Notes: a model not told the origin generated them from the sequence alone. DNA of 47,661 nucleotides from Phycisphaerales bacterium UBA3190 (GCA_002364005.1 DEXG01000001.1:861-48521), one strand, 5' to 3'; positions 1-9,254 are shown, counted from the first letter of the stretch. A program made the numbers and translations.

Positions 1-230
1 GGGGGGGGGGGGGGCGTCCTCCTCCGTTCGCGTGGACTCAGAAGAGGACTGTGGTGTCCTGAATTGATCCGCAGTAGCTAGTCGAGGTCGCATCAGCGCA
101 GCTTCGCGTCCGTCCGACGCCGAGGAGCATATGATGAAACTCAACGGATTCAGAGGGCTTCAGTCATAGACTCGTTGATCCATGTCAAATACCACCCGAG
201 TCCGCATGGCGCGGATGCCCGAAAGATCAA
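1..230. other. Window start, no gene recognised
   Basis: The window opens with 14 consecutive G bases, which look like a contig or assembly edge and not biological sequence. The rest of this stretch shows no convincing gene. A 12-codon open frame (131-169) follows a GAGGAG but has no recognisable product. It presumably holds the promoter of the downstream metal ATPase; I could not identify a MerR- or ArsR-type operator. Confidence 0.5.
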
Positions 231-2492
231 ATGACTAGAAGCACCTTCATGATCCCGTCGATGGACTGCCCTGCTGAGGAGGCCGTAATCCGCAACCGCC
301 TCAAGTCAGTCAAGGGTGTCGATGAGTTGCACTTTGACCTCTTCAACCGTCGACTGACTGTTTCGCACTCTCTTTCTGATGAAACGACCATCGTGTCGGC
401 GCTCAAGAGCGTCGGGATGGAGCCCCGCATTGGGAATGCGAAGAACGACCAGGCGGAGCGTGATCGCGAGAGGCATACTCATGGATCTAGCAATGCCGCT
501 CAGGTAGAAGAAGGAGCGGCGTGCGATCCGGGTGTTCCTTGCGGGACCGATGTCGGTCCTGGAGAAGAGCAGGCCGAACCAGTCGCAACACGAAAGGAAC
601 TGGTCTTACTAGGCATGTCGGGTGTTCTGGCGTTTGCGGCCGAAGGGCTGTACTTCGCCGGAATCAAGGAAACCGCGTGGCCCGTAGTTACGCTTGCTAT
701 CGCATCGATGCTCTTGGGTGGACTGCCCACACTCAAGAAGGGGCTGGTCGCACTCAAGACACTCACGCTCAATATCAACTTCCTCATGACCGTGGCAGTG
801 ATCGGCGCGGCGGCGATTGGAGCGTGGCCCGAAGCCGCGATGGTCGTGTTTCTATTCGCTGTCGCGGAACTGATCGAAGCGCACTCACTCGAACGGGCGA
901 GAGATGCCGTCCGAGGGTTGATGGCCATGGCTCCCGAAGTCGCGAATGTAAAGACTTCCAGTGCGGAGAGTGCTGACGACTGGAAGACAATTGCAGTGGA
1001 ATCGGTAGCAGTCGGGTCAATCGTGCGAGTCAAGCCAGGTGAGCGGCTCCCCCTTGACGGCATCGTCGTGGCTGGCTCGTCAGCGGTGAATCAGGCTCCG
1101 ATCACCGGCGAGAGCATCCCAGTGGACAAAGCCGTGGACGACCACGTATATGCGGGAAGCATAAACGGAAACGGACATTTAGAGTTCAAGACCACGGGCG
1201 GAAAAGACCAGACGACCATTGCACGGATTGTCCGCTCAGTGCAGGAAGCACAGGGTCAGCGAGCACCGACGCAGCGGTTCGTCGACTCGTTCGCGAAAGT
1301 CTATACACCAATAGTTGTAGTGCTGGCGGCACTGATAGCAGTTGTGCCTTGGCTGGTGTTCCAACAGCCATTTTCATCCTGGCTCTACAAGGCTTTGGTC
1401 TTGCTGGTCATAGCCTGTCCGTGCGCATTGGTGATTTCAACTCCCGTGACGATCGTCAGCGGACTGACGGCTGCGGCTAAGCGTGGAATCCTCATCAAGG
1501 GCGGCGTGTATCTCGAACAGGGTCGGCACCTCACGGTTGTTGCTCTCGACAAGACCGGCACGATCACGGAGGGCCTACCCAGACTCACGGATGTGACGCC
1601 GGTCAATGAGACTGGGGCGATCGTTACCAAGGAAGAAGTCCTTCGCATCGCCGCGAGTATTGACTCGTTGTCCGATCACCCTGTCGCACGAGCAATCAGT
1701 TCTGCCTGGGATGGTAATACGGAACCACTGTTCCGGGTCGAGGAGTTCCGATCGGTCACCGGGCGAGGCGTACAGGGTGTTGTCAACGGAGAGATGTACT
1801 TCGTTGGCAACCACCGCTTCTTGCACGAACGCGGCGTGTGTACACCTTCGATCGAAGCGAAACTGGAAAGGCTGGAGATTCAAGGCAAGACAGCTGTTAT
1901 TCTGTCTTCGTCAAGCGAGGTTCTTGGTTTACTCGCTGTGGCCGACACACCACGTGAGACGAGCATGCAGGCCATTGTCCGCCTCCATGAAGCGGGAATC
2001 CGCGTGGTGATGCTCACCGGAGACAATCAGAAGACTGCAGATGCGATCGCGAAGAAAGTCAGTATCGATATTGCACGCGGCGAACTATTGCCAGAAGATA
2101 AGCTGAAAGCGATTGATGAGCTTCTGGCGCAGCATGGCCAATCAGCCGTCGGCATGGTCGGAGACGGGATCAATGATGCTCCGGCACTGGCGAAGGCCAG
2201 TATCGGCTTTGCGATGGGCGCAGCTGGTACGGACACGGCGATCGAAACCGCTGATGTGGCATTTATGCGAGACGACCTCCTCTCGCTGCCCGAGTATGTC
2301 TCGCTTTCGCGCCGCACGGCGAGAATGCTCAAGCAGAACATCGGTTTGGCACTAGGTATCAAACTCGTGTTCTTTGTGCTTGCTATAGCAGGCGTTGCCA
2401 CGCTTTGGATGGCGGTGCTCGCAGATGTGGGAGCTAGTTTGTTCGTTGTCTTCAATGGACTCCGACTGTTGAGGTGGCGACCCCGCCAGTAA
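231..2492 (+). CDS. Zn/Cd/Pb-exporting P1B-type ATPase (ZntA/CadA family)
   Basis: A 753-residue heavy-metal ATPase predicted to export divalent soft metals across the inner membrane using ATP. An N-terminal HMA-like domain (about residues 5-65) has MDCPAEE where GMxCxxC is usual. A Cys/His-containing linker follows. Family motifs appear in order: PITGES (actuator), CPCALVIS (metal-binding TM6), DKTGT (phosphorylated Asp), SDHPVA (nucleotide-binding HP) and GDGINDAPAL (hinge). TM8 has ADVGAS, whose Asp is characteristic of the Zn/Cd/Pb subclass P1B-2. The start has only a weak ribosome site (GAAAG). It stands alone in an accessory region with mixed codon use, and the MDCPxEE variant is familiar from proteobacterial homologues, so transfer is plausible. 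Zn, Cd and Pb cannot be told apart from sequence. Confidence 0.93.
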   Translation: MTRSTFMIPSMDCPAEEAVIRNRLKSVKGVDELHFDLFNRRLTVSHSLSDETTIVSALKSVGMEPRIGNAKNDQAERDRERHTHGSSNAAQVEEGAACDPGVPCGTDVGPGEEQAEPVATRKELVLLGMSGVLAFAAEGLYFAGIKETAWPVVTLAIASMLLGGLPTLKKGLVALKTLTLNINFLMTVAVIGAAAIGAWPEAAMVVFLFAVAELIEAHSLERARDAVRGLMAMAPEVANVKTSSAESADDWKTIAVESVAVGSIVRVKPGERLPLDGIVVAGSSAVNQAPITGESIPVDKAVDDHVYAGSINGNGHLEFKTTGGKDQTTIARIVRSVQEAQGQRAPTQRFVDSFAKVYTPIVVVLAALIAVVPWLVFQQPFSSWLYKALVLLVIACPCALVISTPVTIVSGLTAAAKRGILIKGGVYLEQGRHLTVVALDKTGTITEGLPRLTDVTPVNETGAIVTKEEVLRIAASIDSLSDHPVARAISSAWDGNTEPLFRVEEFRSVTGRGVQGVVNGEMYFVGNHRFLHERGVCTPSIEAKLERLEIQGKTAVILSSSSEVLGLLAVADTPRETSMQAIVRLHEAGIRVVMLTGDNQKTADAIAKKVSIDIARGELLPEDKLKAIDELLAQHGQSAVGMVGDGINDAPALAKASIGFAMGAAGTDTAIETADVAFMRDDLLSLPEYVSLSRRTARMLKQNIGLALGIKLVFFVLAIAGVATLWMAVLADVGASLFVVFNGLRLLRWRPRQ

Positions 2493-2582
2493 GTCGGAGA
2501 GCACGGTCACACTTTCACGAAAGGACCCTGCGGAGTCTTGGATTGATTGTCGCTTACACTGGTAACCTCAAACGGTCGAGTG

Positions 2583-2671
2583 TTTCACGGCGAAACCAGA
2601 ATCCGCGTTTCCAGGGCCCAGAGACCGATGTGGGCTGCAAAGAGTTCAACTGGTGTCCTGTCACCCCGATT
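2583..2671 (+). repeat. Dispersed repeat, copy 1
   Basis: An 89-bp element shared without indels with copies at 3921-4001, 6890-6978 and 9255-9343. The strongest part is the last ~31 bp, containing TTCAACTGGTGTCCTGTCAC, in which GGTG and CACC can pair as a small stem. Read in one plus frame it gives a conserved peptide ending KEFNWCPVTPI. It lies just after the metal ATPase. Function unknown. Confidence 0.85.
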
Positions 2672-2744
2672 GATACACAAAGCCTTGCAAGTCAACGGCT
2701 TGCTGGACTAGTGTTTTTGTGAGTTTGAACTCGCTCTACCCGTT

Positions 2745-3863
2745 TCAAGAAGCTTGGTCGAGAGAGCGTTTCAGATCACGCCACAGATCTTCAATGTCCT
2801 CGCAGCCCACGCTGATCCTGAGCAGTCCTGGCGGTAGGTGCTCTTGGCCTGGAACTGCTGCTCGACGCTCGATTGTCGATTCCACGGCTCCAAGACTTGT
2901 CGCGTGACGGATGATCTTGAGCGAATGACAAACGTGATCTGCGAAGGCTGCATCACCTTGTACCTCGAACGTCACAACCGCGCCGAACCCCCGCATGAAT
3001 GTTGAGGCGACCTTGTGTCCGGTGTCCGAGGGCAGCCCTGGGTAGCGGACCGAGTGTGTCCGAGGATGATCGGTCAAACGTAGCGCAAGATCCATGGCGT
3101 TCGCTTGGCTCGCTCTGACTCGGAGAGACATGGTGCGCAGGCCGCGTAGCGCCAGAAACATCTCCAGGGTGCCGGGTGTTCCGCCGGAGAGCTCACGCGC
3201 CTTTCGCAACTCGCTCGCCAACGCCGGGTCTCGCGCCACTGCGACGCCAGCCAACAAATCTGAGTGTCCGCCCATGTACTTCGTAGCCGAGTGCATGACC
3301 GCATCGGCCCCCATTGCGAGGGGTTGCTGATTGAGCGGCGTCGCGAGAGTGTTGTCGACCACAAGGAGCGAACCCGGTTTGCGGGAAGCGGCGATAATTG
3401 TGGGTAGGTCGGCTATGTCAAGTAACGGATTCGTTGGCGATTCAAGCCAAATCATGTCAGCGTTTTCGGCACGTTTGATCCAAGCCGAGGTGTCCACGAC
3501 TGGGAGGCGGGTACAATTCCAGCCGCGCCGTATTGCCCCCTGTTCCACGAGGCCGACGACACCCGCGTAGCAGTCAGTCGGTAGTACGATCGAAGCACCG
3601 ACCTTCAAAGTGTCGAAAAGTGCCGCGGCGACCGACATACCTGATGCGAATGCGACCGCCTCACCTCCCTCGACTCCACCAACAACCGCCTCAAATGCTT
3701 CCCACGCCGGGGTTGCATCGTCACGGGAATATGCACGTGACGAGCCAAGCACATAGTTTGACGCGGGCACGAGCGGCGTGTTGAGCGGTTGGCCGACTTC
3801 AGAGGGCCTCCCGGCGGAGATCAGCCAGGTGGCGGGAGACACGGTTGCTTCTACTTCGTCCAT
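2745..3863 (-). CDS. Cystathionine gamma-synthase-like PLP enzyme (Cys/Met metabolism family)
   Basis: A 372-residue fold-type I PLP enzyme of the transsulfuration family, cytoplasmic, likely handling an activated homoserine or cystathionine. The PLP lysine lies in HSATKYMGGHSD (about residue 193), the cofactor-binding Asp in VVDNTLATP, and the partner-subunit phosphate contact in YSRDD near residue 46. Further family signatures are ASGMSVAAA and WLESPTNPLL. Length is slightly under the usual 380-400. It is the only gene on the minus strand in this part and has no pathway neighbours, so synthase, lyase or sulfhydrylase activity cannot be separated. The ATG at 3863 has no clear Shine-Dalgarno. 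Repeat copies lie on both sides of it. Confidence 0.88.
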   Translation of the reverse strand: MDEVEATVSPATWLISAGRPSEVGQPLNTPLVPASNYVLGSSRAYSRDDATPAWEAFEAVVGGVEGGEAVAFASGMSVAAALFDTLKVGASIVLPTDCYAGVVGLVEQGAIRRGWNCTRLPVVDTSAWIKRAENADMIWLESPTNPLLDIADLPTIIAASRKPGSLLVVDNTLATPLNQQPLAMGADAVMHSATKYMGGHSDLLAGVAVARDPALASELRKARELSGGTPGTLEMFLALRGLRTMSLRVRASQANAMDLALRLTDHPRTHSVRYPGLPSDTGHKVASTFMRGFGAVVTFEVQGDAAFADHVCHSLKIIRHATSLGAVESTIERRAAVPGQEHLPPGLLRISVGCEDIEDLWRDLKRSLDQAS

Positions 3864-3920
3864 GTGTCAATGGTACTCGGCAGACTCGGCGTTGATCGCA
3901 TAGGCCACCAGGTCTTTCTG

Positions 3921-4001
3921 GATGAGCAGGCCCCGTGTTTCAGAGTTCCAGAGCCGTATCTGGATTGCAAAAAGTTCAACTGGTGTCCTGTCACCCCGAT
4001 T
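3921..4001 (+). repeat. Dispersed repeat, copy 2
   Basis: It aligns without gaps to copy 1 at an offset of 1330 bp. The terminal 31 bp differ from copy 1 at one position, while the 5' third is more diverged. The same plus frame gives KKFNWCPVTPI. It lies upstream of the minus-strand PLP enzyme, on the plus strand like the other copies. Confidence 0.8.
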
Positions 4002-4048
4002 CTAACCCGGCACTTCTTCGGTAAGTGTCAACCGGGCAGGCAGATGCG

Positions 4049-4078
4049 AGTGGTTCAATCGCGTCCTGTCACCCCATC
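4049..4078 (+). repeat. Dispersed repeat, degenerate fragment (copy 3)
   Basis: A short, decayed match to the 3' core only: GGTTCAATCGCGTCCTGTCA then CCCC. It lies 50 bp after copy 2, so it is either an old tandem duplicate or chance decay. It has no open-frame equivalent of the FNWCPVTPI peptide. Confidence 0.5.
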
Positions 4079-4235
4079 CATTCTCCACATTCTGCCTTGC
4101 TCAACGCAATGCCTGTGGGCTTCGTGCGTTGGGCCTTTGTGAATTTGAAACGGTTGGAGCCGTATCTGTTCTGTGGGTCGTCCCGACCATACAACGGCTT
4201 CCGTTTTGTTGACGAACAGGGATGGCTCGAACGGT

Positions 4236-5621
4236 ATGGACAAGCTACACGTACGAACCGGTTCATCGAATCAACTCATCGCACGCAACCGGTTCGGTTT
4301 GGGGGCGCGGGCCAGTGATCCGCAACTTGAAGACCCCAAGGGATGGCTCCTCGATCAGTTGAAGGGCGAGCCGCCGTCCCTGACAAGGCAACCACCCACA
4401 GATCGTGAAGTCGCCGCCGTGTATAACGCCTACATGAGCGCGATCCGGCGCTAGGATCAGCAGGATCTGAAGACCGCTGCCAATGTATCCACACGGCTGA
4501 TGATCCGAGAGGTCCTCACGCTGCTGACGACGCAGGTCTTGTCCGAGCGCCCTTTCGCAGAGCGTTGGGTCGCATTCTGGGCGAATCAACTCTGCGTTTC
4601 GTCTGGGACTGAGACACGCATAGCGTCCCTCAGCGGAGCCTACGAACGACAGGCGATTCGTCCGAATGTGTTCGGCGCTTATGAAGACATGCTCCTCGCA
4701 TCGGCTCGGCATCCGGCCATGCTGCTCTATCTTGACAACACCGAGTCTGTCGGGCCAAACTCACTGGCGGTTCGTCGTTCTGCCGGTCGGCGTCGGGCAC
4801 GTCGGCACACGGATCGGAATGAGAACTATGCGCGCGAGCTCCTGGAACTGCACACCGTTGGAGTCCACGGCGGCTACGACCAGCAAGACATCCGACAGCT
4901 GGCAGCCATTCTCACAGGGTGGTCGTTGAACGGTGCGTCTGGAATGGGTGACGGCCCGCTAGGGTTCCGGTTCGCCGAAGAGCTGCACGAGCCGGGGAGC
5001 AAGACCGTCCTCGGAGTTCGCTACAAAGAGAGCGGTGAGGCCGAAGGAGAGATGGTCATCCGCGATCTCGCGCGTCGGCCGGAGACCGCCGAGTTCATCG
5101 CGACGAGACTGGTGCGCCACTTTATCAGCGACGACCCACCGGCTTCCGCGGTCGCTCGGATCAAGAGGGCGTGGATCCGCACCGACGGAGATCTTCGTCA
5201 GGTCGCCACCGCGATGGTGAATCTCAATGAGGCTTGGCATTCCGAGCACCGCAAGTTCCGCACGCCGCAGGACTAGGTCGTCGCGGCTCTTCGAGCGGTG
5301 GGGGCGCGTCGGGTGGGCCGAGAAGTTCCAGAGATGCTCCGCACGCTTCGTCACCAGGTCTGGGCCCCGCCCGCGCCGACGGGATACAAGGACGGCGTTG
5401 CCGAGTGGGCCGACCCGGACAGTCTGATGAAGCGTGCGGAGGCTTCTCGTTCGCTTGCAAGCGAGTTATCGAACGGGGAACAACCCGATCCACGCGACAT
5501 GATTCAGGTCATCGCGCTCGGCGCCAATGACCCGCTTCGTGACATGCTTGCCGACGACTCGCTCGAGAGCGTTGAGCGCCTTGCGCTGTGCCTCGCGAGC
5601 CCCGCATTTCAATGGAGATAA
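4236..5621 (+). pseudogene. DUF1800 protein gene with two in-frame TAG codons
   Basis: Three consecutive open segments lie in one frame and together form a DUF1800 protein of about 460 codons, broken only by TAG at 4452-4454 and TAG at 5274-5276. Landmarks are NRFGLGAR near the start, FAERWVAFWANQL, the signature NENYARELLELHTVGV, LAAILTGWS, and a C-terminal CLASPAFQWR. There is no frameshift, and the text on either side of each TAG reads as continuous family sequence (for example FRTPQD-stop-VVAALRAVG). DUF1800 genes are usually paired with a DUF1501 gene; here that partner starts 4 bp after the TAA. It is either a recently inactivated gene or one read through at TAG. The biochemical role of the family is not established. 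Confidence 0.82.
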
Positions 5622-5625
5622 CCGA

Positions 5626-6837
5626 ATGACGATCCCAATGAACCGAAGACGATTCCTCGCGCATTCCGCGATGGGTATGGGGCTGATGGCTATGCCAACT
5701 ACGGCACTGTCCATGGTGTCGAACCTGTCGTTCGCGACCAGCCCGTTGACCCAAAATCGCTTGCTGTTCGTGCTCCTCCGAGGCGGCGTCGATGGATTGA
5801 CCGCGGTTGCCCCGACTGGCGACCCGGACTATGAGCGGGTGCGTGGGGTGCTCGCGGTCGAACGCGATCGCATGACGGCGCTCGCGGACGGGTATGCGCT
5901 CGCGCCGGGCCTTTCGCCCCTTGCCGAATTCTGGAATCGTGATGAACTTGCGGTTGTGCATGGCGTCGCGGTACCAAACCGAAGCCGGAGTCACTTCGAG
6001 GCTCAGGCTGTGCTCGAAACGGGGCTGGATCGGCCCGTGGGAGCATCCGATGGCTGGCTGAATCGCCTCTTGGGTGTTCTGGACGGTTCCAACAACGCAG
6101 GCATCGCTGTCGGTGCAGGGCTGCCCCGTTCACTCATCGGAGATGCTCAGGTTTCGAGTTGGTCCCCTGCGCAGCTCGGCACGGTCGAAGATGCGTATCT
6201 CGAAAGACTTCACCTGCTTTACCGTTCAGATCCCGAGTTGTTGGACCAGTTCGAGGCCGCTCTGTCCCAACGTGTGATCGCCAGCGGGCTTGCCGACGAG
6301 TCGATGACGGGCAAGGGGCCGGGCGACCGCAGCAGTGTCGACGGCCTCTTCCGCGCGACGGCGAAGCTCATGAGCGCTGAGAGTGGCCCGAATGTCGCCG
6401 CGATGGAGATGAGCGGCTGGGACACGCACGCAAATCAAGGAAGCGCCGGCGGGGCGTTGGACCGGCTGTTCGCTCGCCTCGCGAGCGGTCTGGCCGCCTA
6501 CCGGGACGAGATGGGTGAGTCGTGGCCGGGGACGACGGTTGTCGTGATGACCGAGTTCGGCCGTTCCGTCCGACCGAATGGTGCTCGCGGGACCGATCAC
6601 GGAACGGCGGGTGCTGCGTTTGTTCTCGGTGACGGGATTGGCACGCGGAAGATCATCACAGATTGGCCGGGTCTGGGTGACAAGCAGCTCTTCGAGGGGC
6701 GTGACCTGAGGCCGACGATTGACAGCCGTGCTGTCTTGAAAGGTGTACTCGCCGGTAGATTCGACCTGACCAAGGGGCAGCTCAACAAGGTCTTTCCTGG
6801 AGCGGCTGATGTGACTGCCATAGATATTCTGTCTTGA
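5626..6837 (+). CDS. DUF1501 family protein with Tat signal
   Basis: A 403-residue protein of the DUF1501 family, related to the alkaline phosphatase/sulfatase fold and typically co-encoded with DUF1800 in Planctomycetota. The N-terminus MNRRRFLAHSAMGMG is a twin-arginine export signal. Family landmarks are LLFVLLRGGVDGL, SRSHFEAQ, MSGWDTHANQG, and MTEFGRSVRPNGARGTDHG toward the C-terminus, where metal-binding residues are expected. The ATG at 5626 is chosen because GGAG at 5614-5617 precedes it; the site overlaps the last codons of the DUF1800 frame, so the two were probably translationally coupled. The frame is intact although its partner is interrupted. The substrate is unknown. Confidence 0.88.
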   Translation: MTIPMNRRRFLAHSAMGMGLMAMPTTALSMVSNLSFATSPLTQNRLLFVLLRGGVDGLTAVAPTGDPDYERVRGVLAVERDRMTALADGYALAPGLSPLAEFWNRDELAVVHGVAVPNRSRSHFEAQAVLETGLDRPVGASDGWLNRLLGVLDGSNNAGIAVGAGLPRSLIGDAQVSSWSPAQLGTVEDAYLERLHLLYRSDPELLDQFEAALSQRVIASGLADESMTGKGPGDRSSVDGLFRATAKLMSAESGPNVAAMEMSGWDTHANQGSAGGALDRLFARLASGLAAYRDEMGESWPGTTVVVMTEFGRSVRPNGARGTDHGTAGAAFVLGDGIGTRKIITDWPGLGDKQLFEGRDLRPTIDSRAVLKGVLAGRFDLTKGQLNKVFPGAADVTAIDILS

Positions 6838-6889
6838 CATTGTGGGCAACTGTCGTAGCCGTTCTCTCGCGCCGGGTGGGGCACCGATT

Positions 6890-6978
6890 TTTCACGGCGA
6901 AACTAGAACCCGCGTTTCCAAGCTCCAGAGGCCGATGTGGGCTGCAAAAAGTTCAACTGGTGTCCTGCCACCCCGATT
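6890..6978 (+). repeat. Dispersed repeat, copy 4
   Basis: Same length (89 bp) as copy 1 and closely similar over its full length. The frame that gives FNWCPVTPI in the other copies reads FNWCPATPI here and contains one TAG. The C-to-T difference in the core falls in the loop between GGTG and CACC, leaving the possible stem intact. It lies about 50 bp after the DUF1501 stop. Confidence 0.85.
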
Positions 6979-7037
6979 TTAGAAACATTCAAACGCTGCT
7001 TAAGAACATGTGGGCGTAGTGTTTACACTGATTTAAT

Positions 7038-7389
7038 TGACCTGCCCCCAAATAACTAGTCCATTTCTTATGCGAGTAATCTTCGTAGGATGGGCGTATT
7101 TGGAAGGCAGGCAATCATGGCCAGGAAGCGTCATTCAGCAGAGCAGATCATCAACAAACTCAGAGAAGCGGAAGTCCATCTCGGTCTGGGGATGAGCGTC
7201 CCCGAGGTCTCACGCAAGCTCGGAATCACCGAGCAGACCAACTACCGCTGGTTGCCCCCGTTATCGGGCCCAGGCGACGAGAGGTCGATCGCCGTAAGCG
7301 CCTGCGTGAAATGGGTTTGGTCAAGCATCAAGTTTTTCTCAGGATACACAGAGATTCCTATAGGAGATCGGCCAACGGATCGCGCTTGA
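7038..7389 (+). mobile_element. IS3-family element, 5' remnant
   Basis: It begins with TGACCTGCCCCCA, the type of end seen in IS3-family elements, followed 70 bp later by an orfA-like gene. Only the left end and the first ~45 codons of orfA are recognisable. No transposase orfB, DDE motif or right end was found before the next gene at 7470. Confidence 0.7.
7117..7389 (+). pseudogene. Truncated IS3-family orfA (HTH transposase subunit)
   Basis: The first 45 residues, starting MARKRHSAEQIINKLREAEV and running to GITEQTNYRW, match the helix-turn-helix N-terminus of IS3-type OrfA, which binds the element's ends. After Trp45 (about 7251) the translation stops resembling OrfA and continues with unrelated sequence to a TGA. 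The leucine-zipper part and the frameshift signal that normally leads into orfB are missing. The start at 7117 is preceded by GGAAGG. Not expected to be functional. Confidence 0.78.
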
Positions 7390-7469
7390 GTATACATCAC
7401 CGCTCCAATCCCCAGCAAGGGGGATCGGCGTAAATACCCCCTTCACCGGCCCTCGCGAAAGGAACCGCC

Positions 7470-9056
7470 ATGAAGCTCAATCGATCGGCCGTACTCATCT
7501 CCTCGCTCCTTGCCTCGGCTGCCACCGCCGGGCCGATCGTCATCAACGACTCGTCCCGCATCGCGCCCGCAGAGACTTTCGGCGATGACGGACGCGACTT
7601 CGGCGAAGTATTCGATATCAGCAACGGCGTGATCGCAGCGGCACTCCCGCAGTCGTTCACCCCCCCGAACCCCTCAAACCACGCCGGCGAAGTCCTCCTC
7701 ATCGACGCCGACAGCGGTCTGGCACTGCAACGCCTGATCCCGCAACAGTCGGCTCCATCGGTCAGTGTCCTTCATGTCGCGTTCGACGGGGACACGGTCG
7801 CGGTTATTAAAGGCAACGGAAGCGCAGAGACCAGACGCCTCTTCGTATTCGATGCGACAACCGGCGCCCAACGCTTCGAGATCTATCCTGACGCGGAAGA
7901 TCAGTTTCCCGGTCTCTACGGCAGGGCCGTCGCTGTCGGTGACGGCGTGGTCGCGGTCGGACATCCCCAGTACGAGGTCGTCAGCGTCGATCCGCAGGAA
8001 GCTCTCGACAAGGTCGAACTGTACGACGCGGTGACCGGCGCCTCGCTCGGCGAGCTCGAATCGAACATCCCGGACATCGCCGAGTATTTCGGAAACGAGA
8101 TCTGCATCCACAACGGGCGGATCGCGGTTTCGGCGTTCCAGGGGCCCTTCGGCGCAAACGGGAGTGCCGAGCGTGTCGTGGTGTTCGATCTGGCGACGCA
8201 GCAGGAGCTCTTCGCGATCAACCCGCCGCCCGGCGTGACCGATGATGCCAACTTCGGGGAATCGGTCGCGATGAACGACGATTTCATCGTGGTGGCCGCG
8301 ACACTCGATGACCCCAACGGGCCAAACTCGGGCTCGGTCTTTGTGTTTGACGCCGCCAATGGGGCCCACCTTCACACCCTCGACATCGGGGCCACCCCGA
8401 ACCTGAACGTCCTGGAACGAGATCTTTCGATCCAAGTCGACATCAACGACACGGGAACCATCGTCGTCAGTATGATGGGAGGGACCACGCGGGGCGCCAG
8501 CGTCCATGATGCCCTCACCGGCGTGCGGACCGCGACGCTTGTTCCGAACCCTGTCCCAGGCGGGAGCGATGCGAATCAACAGTTCGGGTTCAGCTCGGCG
8601 ATCGACGAGGAGTCGATCTACGTCTCCGACCCCGGCTTGCTCATCAACGATGATCGTGTCGAATCGATCTTCCGTTTCGATCCGCCGATCCTGATCGCCC
8701 AGCAGCCGCAGGACCTGGTCGTCGATGTTCCGAACCAGGATTTCTTCATGCAGGTCGTCGCCAGCAATGCGGCCAGCTACCAATGGTACTTCGACGGCCA
8801 GCCAATCAGTGACGGACCTATGTACATCGGCTCAGACACCAGTGTTCTTGTGATCACGTCCGGACCGGAGGTCGAGGGGCAGTATAAGGTTGAGATCAAC
8901 AGCGCCGGGTTTGGATCCGTATTCAGTGACCCGGCCTACTATGTCTACCGAGGTGATGTCGCCCCCGCGTGCCAGCCCGACCTCAACAACGACGGGGACC
9001 TCGACTTCTTCGATGTGTCCATGTTTATCCAAATCTACACCGCCGGCTGCCCGTAA
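7470..9056 (+). CDS. Secreted beta-propeller-like protein with Ig-like and GC-type dockerin domains
   Basis: A 528-residue secreted protein. It has a cleavable signal peptide (MKLNRSAVLISSLLASAATA), then a long region of repeated units such as 'VFDATTGAQRFEI', 'LYDAVTGASLGEL' and 'VFDAANGAHLHTL', spaced like FG-GAP or PQQ-type beta-propeller blades. An Ig-like domain follows near residues 408-490 (QPQDLVVDVP...YQWYFDGQPI). The C-terminus has one dockerin-like EF segment, DLNNDGDLDFFDVSMFIQIY, and ends AGCP. The tail suggests surface attachment or sorting; no ligand can be named. AAAGGAACC precedes the ATG. It sits between two same-orientation IS3-type ends and has its own terminator. Confidence 0.82.
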   Translation: MKLNRSAVLISSLLASAATAGPIVINDSSRIAPAETFGDDGRDFGEVFDISNGVIAAALPQSFTPPNPSNHAGEVLLIDADSGLALQRLIPQQSAPSVSVLHVAFDGDTVAVIKGNGSAETRRLFVFDATTGAQRFEIYPDAEDQFPGLYGRAVAVGDGVVAVGHPQYEVVSVDPQEALDKVELYDAVTGASLGELESNIPDIAEYFGNEICIHNGRIAVSAFQGPFGANGSAERVVVFDLATQQELFAINPPPGVTDDANFGESVAMNDDFIVVAATLDDPNGPNSGSVFVFDAANGAHLHTLDIGATPNLNVLERDLSIQVDINDTGTIVVSMMGGTTRGASVHDALTGVRTATLVPNPVPGGSDANQQFGFSSAIDEESIYVSDPGLLINDDRVESIFRFDPPILIAQQPQDLVVDVPNQDFFMQVVASNAASYQWYFDGQPISDGPMYIGSDTSVLVITSGPEVEGQYKVEINSAGFGSVFSDPAYYVYRGDVAPACQPDLNNDGDLDFFDVSMFIQIYTAGCP

Positions 9057-9084
9057 GCAGTCAACCACAACCCGCGATCGCATC

Positions 9085-9116
9085 GCCCGGCCTCTAAGCC
9101 GGGCGCTGTGTTTTTT
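9085..9116 (+). terminator. Rho-independent terminator of the dockerin protein gene
   Basis: A 7-bp perfect stem GCCCGGC/GCCGGGC with loop CTCTAA, followed after six bases by a run of six T. It lies 28 bp after the stop codon at 9056. Confidence 0.85.
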
Positions 9117-9163
9117 GCAGAAATCACCGTTGAACTCATAGGAGCCCCGTCCTCAATCTGCGC

Positions 9164-9225
9164 ATTGACCTGCCCCCAAAAAACTAGTCCAATCGCCATT
9201 CGAGTTTACTATGTGGTATTTTGAG
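9164..9225 (+). mobile_element. Second IS3-type left-end remnant
   Basis: ATTGACCTGCCCCCAAAAAA then ACTAGTCCA repeats the end at 7036-7062 with one mismatch, in the same orientation, and similarity fades over the next ~40 bp. No orfA follows. The two ends lie 2128 bp apart as direct repeats around the dockerin protein gene. Confidence 0.65.
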
Positions 9226-9254
9226 TCCAAATATAGCAGCGGTTCCGTGCAATC

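Noticed and set aside
50..70. GTGGTGTCCTGAATTGAT resembles part of the dispersed repeat core
   Set aside because: Only about ten bases match and the rest of the element is absent; likely chance.
131..169. Twelve-codon frame after GAGGAG, as a possible leader peptide
   Set aside because: No metal-binding or attenuator-like features and no paired hairpins.
7674..8783. Long minus-strand frame (369 codons) opposite the dockerin protein gene
   Set aside because: It is antisense to a well-supported secreted protein; its composition is the shadow of GC-rich coding DNA.
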